The translations under genes and the position numbers were made by a program. From the NCBI GenBank assembly GCA_036365515.1, contig CM070877.1, forward strand, positions 83,488,522-83,552,521: 64,000 nt of DNA, read 5' to 3'. Position 1 is the first letter of the stretch, and each line of letters starts with the position of its first letter. Of the stretch, positions 62,085 to 64,000 are shown piece by piece. The DNA is from Torymus aiolomorphi (taxonomy: Eukaryota > Arthropoda > Insecta > Hymenoptera > Torymidae). The notes under the pieces were generated by a model. That model was given only the letters and a program-made list of their open reading frames with translations, ran no database searches and was not told where the DNA came from.

Positions 62085-62455
62085 GAAATTTATGGACCAA
62101 TCATTTTGCCCAACGTACTCGACCGAGAATTTTCCAAAATCTACCTCTACAAAGAATTTTAAAGCGACTAGTCAATTTTACTCCTGTAATCGTTTAACAT
62201 ACAAAACTCATTCTTTTCATTTTTCAATTTTTTCCTCAAAAACTAACTAACAAAATGAATTCAAATTTTTACAGATTATAGGTATTTATATTCTGCACTA
62301 TTATGATTTTTTTTCAAAAAAATTAACCGTTCAGTTTGGGAGTTGTAAGCTTTAAAAAAAACACGTTTTTGTTAATAACAAAAGAACTGTGATAGCTAGA
62401 ATTTTTTTTTTTTAGAAAATATAGGAATTTTAATTCTCTTTCGAATGCTACCCAT
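62085..62455 (+). repeat. Direct repeat flanking the 6.2 kb block, right copy
   Basis: See the left copy at 55618-55835. This copy includes additional sequence around CAAAAACTAACTAAC. Confidence 0.8.
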
Positions 62456-62508
62456 CCGATTAAAATATCTATAACGTATACAATTTAATGTATTTTTTCA
62501 GAGTCTAA

Positions 62509-64000
62509 CAAGGAAGGTACCTCAAGTGTCAGTCGCCGATTTTGATAATATTGCAATATGTTATAGTACTTAGAAAAATAGGAATATACATATTTTTTTT
62601 ATCGGCTGATACTCACTTTTAGGGGGTAAAATTTACCCCTAAAGTTCACCCTCGAAAATCGTTTTTTTGGAATATTTCATAAACGAATAATGATACCTTC
62701 ATAAAACCAACGTCAAAATATTTAGAATAAAGAAGACTATGAAAGGGGACCATTTTCAATTTTATGGGTTGCAACCTTTATTTTTATAAGAGCAAAATCT
62801 TAGTTTTTTAAGCAATTTTCAGCTTCAAAAATATTAGTACGTTGTATATTTAAAAAAAATGTATTCTATTTGAAAGAATATTTAAAAGTAAAGCTGAAAT
62901 ATCGAGGTTTTTGAAGAAATAATATTTTTAGGGGTAACTACCCTTCATTACATTTTTTCATTAATTAAGTTTTCATGAGTTATATAACCTTAAAAATCAC
63001 ATAAATAAAGTGTGATTGATTAAAAAAAGGAATATTTATAAATTTACTTTTTATAATAATGATAAAATCCCCTACTTTTTAGTGCAAACAATATTAAAGC
63101 ATTATGGAACATAAGTAGAACAATAATGATAATCTTCGGAAAAGTGTTTCAGACAAAGCAGAGATTTTTTGCACCAAAAACATCGAGTTATAGCAATATT
63201 ATTACAACTGTCCATTTCACCATGCCTTCCACATGATTGTCTAAAACTGAAATCTACAGGATTTTCAAATTTCTCTGGTTTATTGAGAAGATAACCACTT
63301 TTATACCACGAATATTTAAATAGATTTTGATATCGAAGAGAGGAGAACTGATTTATGAACTAACGACTGTAATTTAATTATAGTATTTCTCATATGCAAA
63401 TTTAAGTCTTTATCCATCAACATCACATTGTCTGAAAATATTTCAGACAATGTTTTTGCTTGTTCTAACAAAATTTTTACATACGCGGAATACGTACACA
63501 TCTAATGGTTGGATACTTCCAGTCGTTCCTGTAGGTATTAAATATTCAAATATTTTTTTATTTTCACTCCATTACATTCTCAAAAATCTAAAGGCAAATG
63601 AGTGTTTTATCAAGTTGTTTATTTAGTACGTAGTTTTTATTCCTTAAAAATATTTTTTTTGCTTATTTGAAAACACTTAACTGTGATTATTACTTACAGA
63701 GACCATTTTCTCGAATTATTTTATTTGACTTTCATATTTTTAAATATAATAATAGATCAAGGTAGGTGGATATTACCCTTTCAACTAAATCGAGTTAAAA
63801 AAAAATGTATTGTATAATATAATTTTCATACTCGAAGAAAAAAGATTTTGCACCAAAAAAATAGGGGATGTTACCCTTATTATAATAATTAAATTTATAA
63901 ATATTCCTTTTTTTAATCAATGTCACTTTATTTTAAGTGAATTTTAAGATTATAAAACTCGGGAAAACTTAATTAATGAAAAAAATATAATGAAGGGTAG
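62509..64000 (-). mobile_element. Second Tc5-like element, diverged, runs off the window
   Basis: Left tip CAAGGAAGGTACCTCAAGTG preceded by TAA (62506-62508), as in the 2930-8723 element. The first 150 bp match it clearly, later parts weakly, and there are no 291 bp subrepeats. From about 63830 the sequence is the reverse complement of about 62935-63075 (ending ATGAAGGGTAG), so the right terminal repeat has begun and the interior is under 0.8 kb. This is a deletion derivative. Confidence 0.82.
63100..63535 (-). pseudogene. Tc5-like transposase C-terminal fragment
   Basis: Minus strand. LMDKDLNLHMRNTIIKLQSL parallels LIDEDLNLHLRNNIIKLQSL of the copy at 4.4 kb. Downstream, out of frame, are the KSGYL and paired-Cys segments. 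The catalytic portion is absent. It shows the parent element was autonomous before internal deletion. Confidence 0.8.

Overview
This window reads as non-coding, repeat-packed DNA from an AT-rich animal nuclear genome, most likely an insect. A hymenopteran is my guess from the mix of CR1/L2-type LINE, Gypsy, Tc5-like and TTAA-target elements, but no host gene confirms it. There are no bacterial features. Almost everything that can be identified is a transposable element, a fold-back element or a satellite. The only possible host coding piece is one candidate signal-peptide exon near 51.3 kb.

Layout. 0.3-17.6 kb is one LINE (ORF1, endonuclease, reverse transcriptase, 3' tail of ATCA units) cut into three pieces by two later insertions. 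The first is a 5.8 kb Tc5-like DNA transposon at 2930-8723, flanked by TAA. The second is a roughly 7.2 kb element at about 9609-16890 carrying two apparently intact genes: an 8-exon, 511-codon gene of unknown function and a 729-aa transposase resembling CMC/EnSpm (CACTA) transposases. A 400 bp snap-back element sits inside the second insertion. 17.6-22.8 kb holds a tRNA-derived SINE-like piece, a decayed 330-420 bp tandem repeat, a CT microsatellite and a 300 bp fold-back element.

22.8-34.3 kb is a decayed plus-strand Gypsy retrotransposon (5' LTR, PBS, gag, protease, RT, RNase H, integrase, zinc-knuckle segment, polypurine tract, partial 3' LTR). It is interrupted by three fold-back elements and, in its 3' LTR, by a 0.75 kb repeat whose inverted twin lies at 45.1-45.8 kb. 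36.4-45.0 kb is a minus-strand Gypsy remnant with an internal RT-to-integrase deletion. Its gag is split by a 6.4 kb insertion, which itself contains a young-looking 3.5 kb element with TTAA target duplication, 0.6 kb inverted repeats and one open 695-aa transposase gene.

46-64 kb is dominated by tandem and inverted repeats: an 8-bp-TSD hAT-like MITE, alternating inverted units in a TA microsatellite, and a 6.2 kb block bounded by short inverted repeats that contains a 291-bp-monomer satellite with higher-order structure. The window ends in a second, diverged Tc5-like element running off the edge.

The nesting gives relative ages: LINE and the two Gypsy copies first, then Tc5-like and two-gene elements, then the fold-backs and the TTAA element. 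The two most complete mobile units are the two-gene element (10.2-15.7 kb) and the TTAA element (38.3-41.8 kb).
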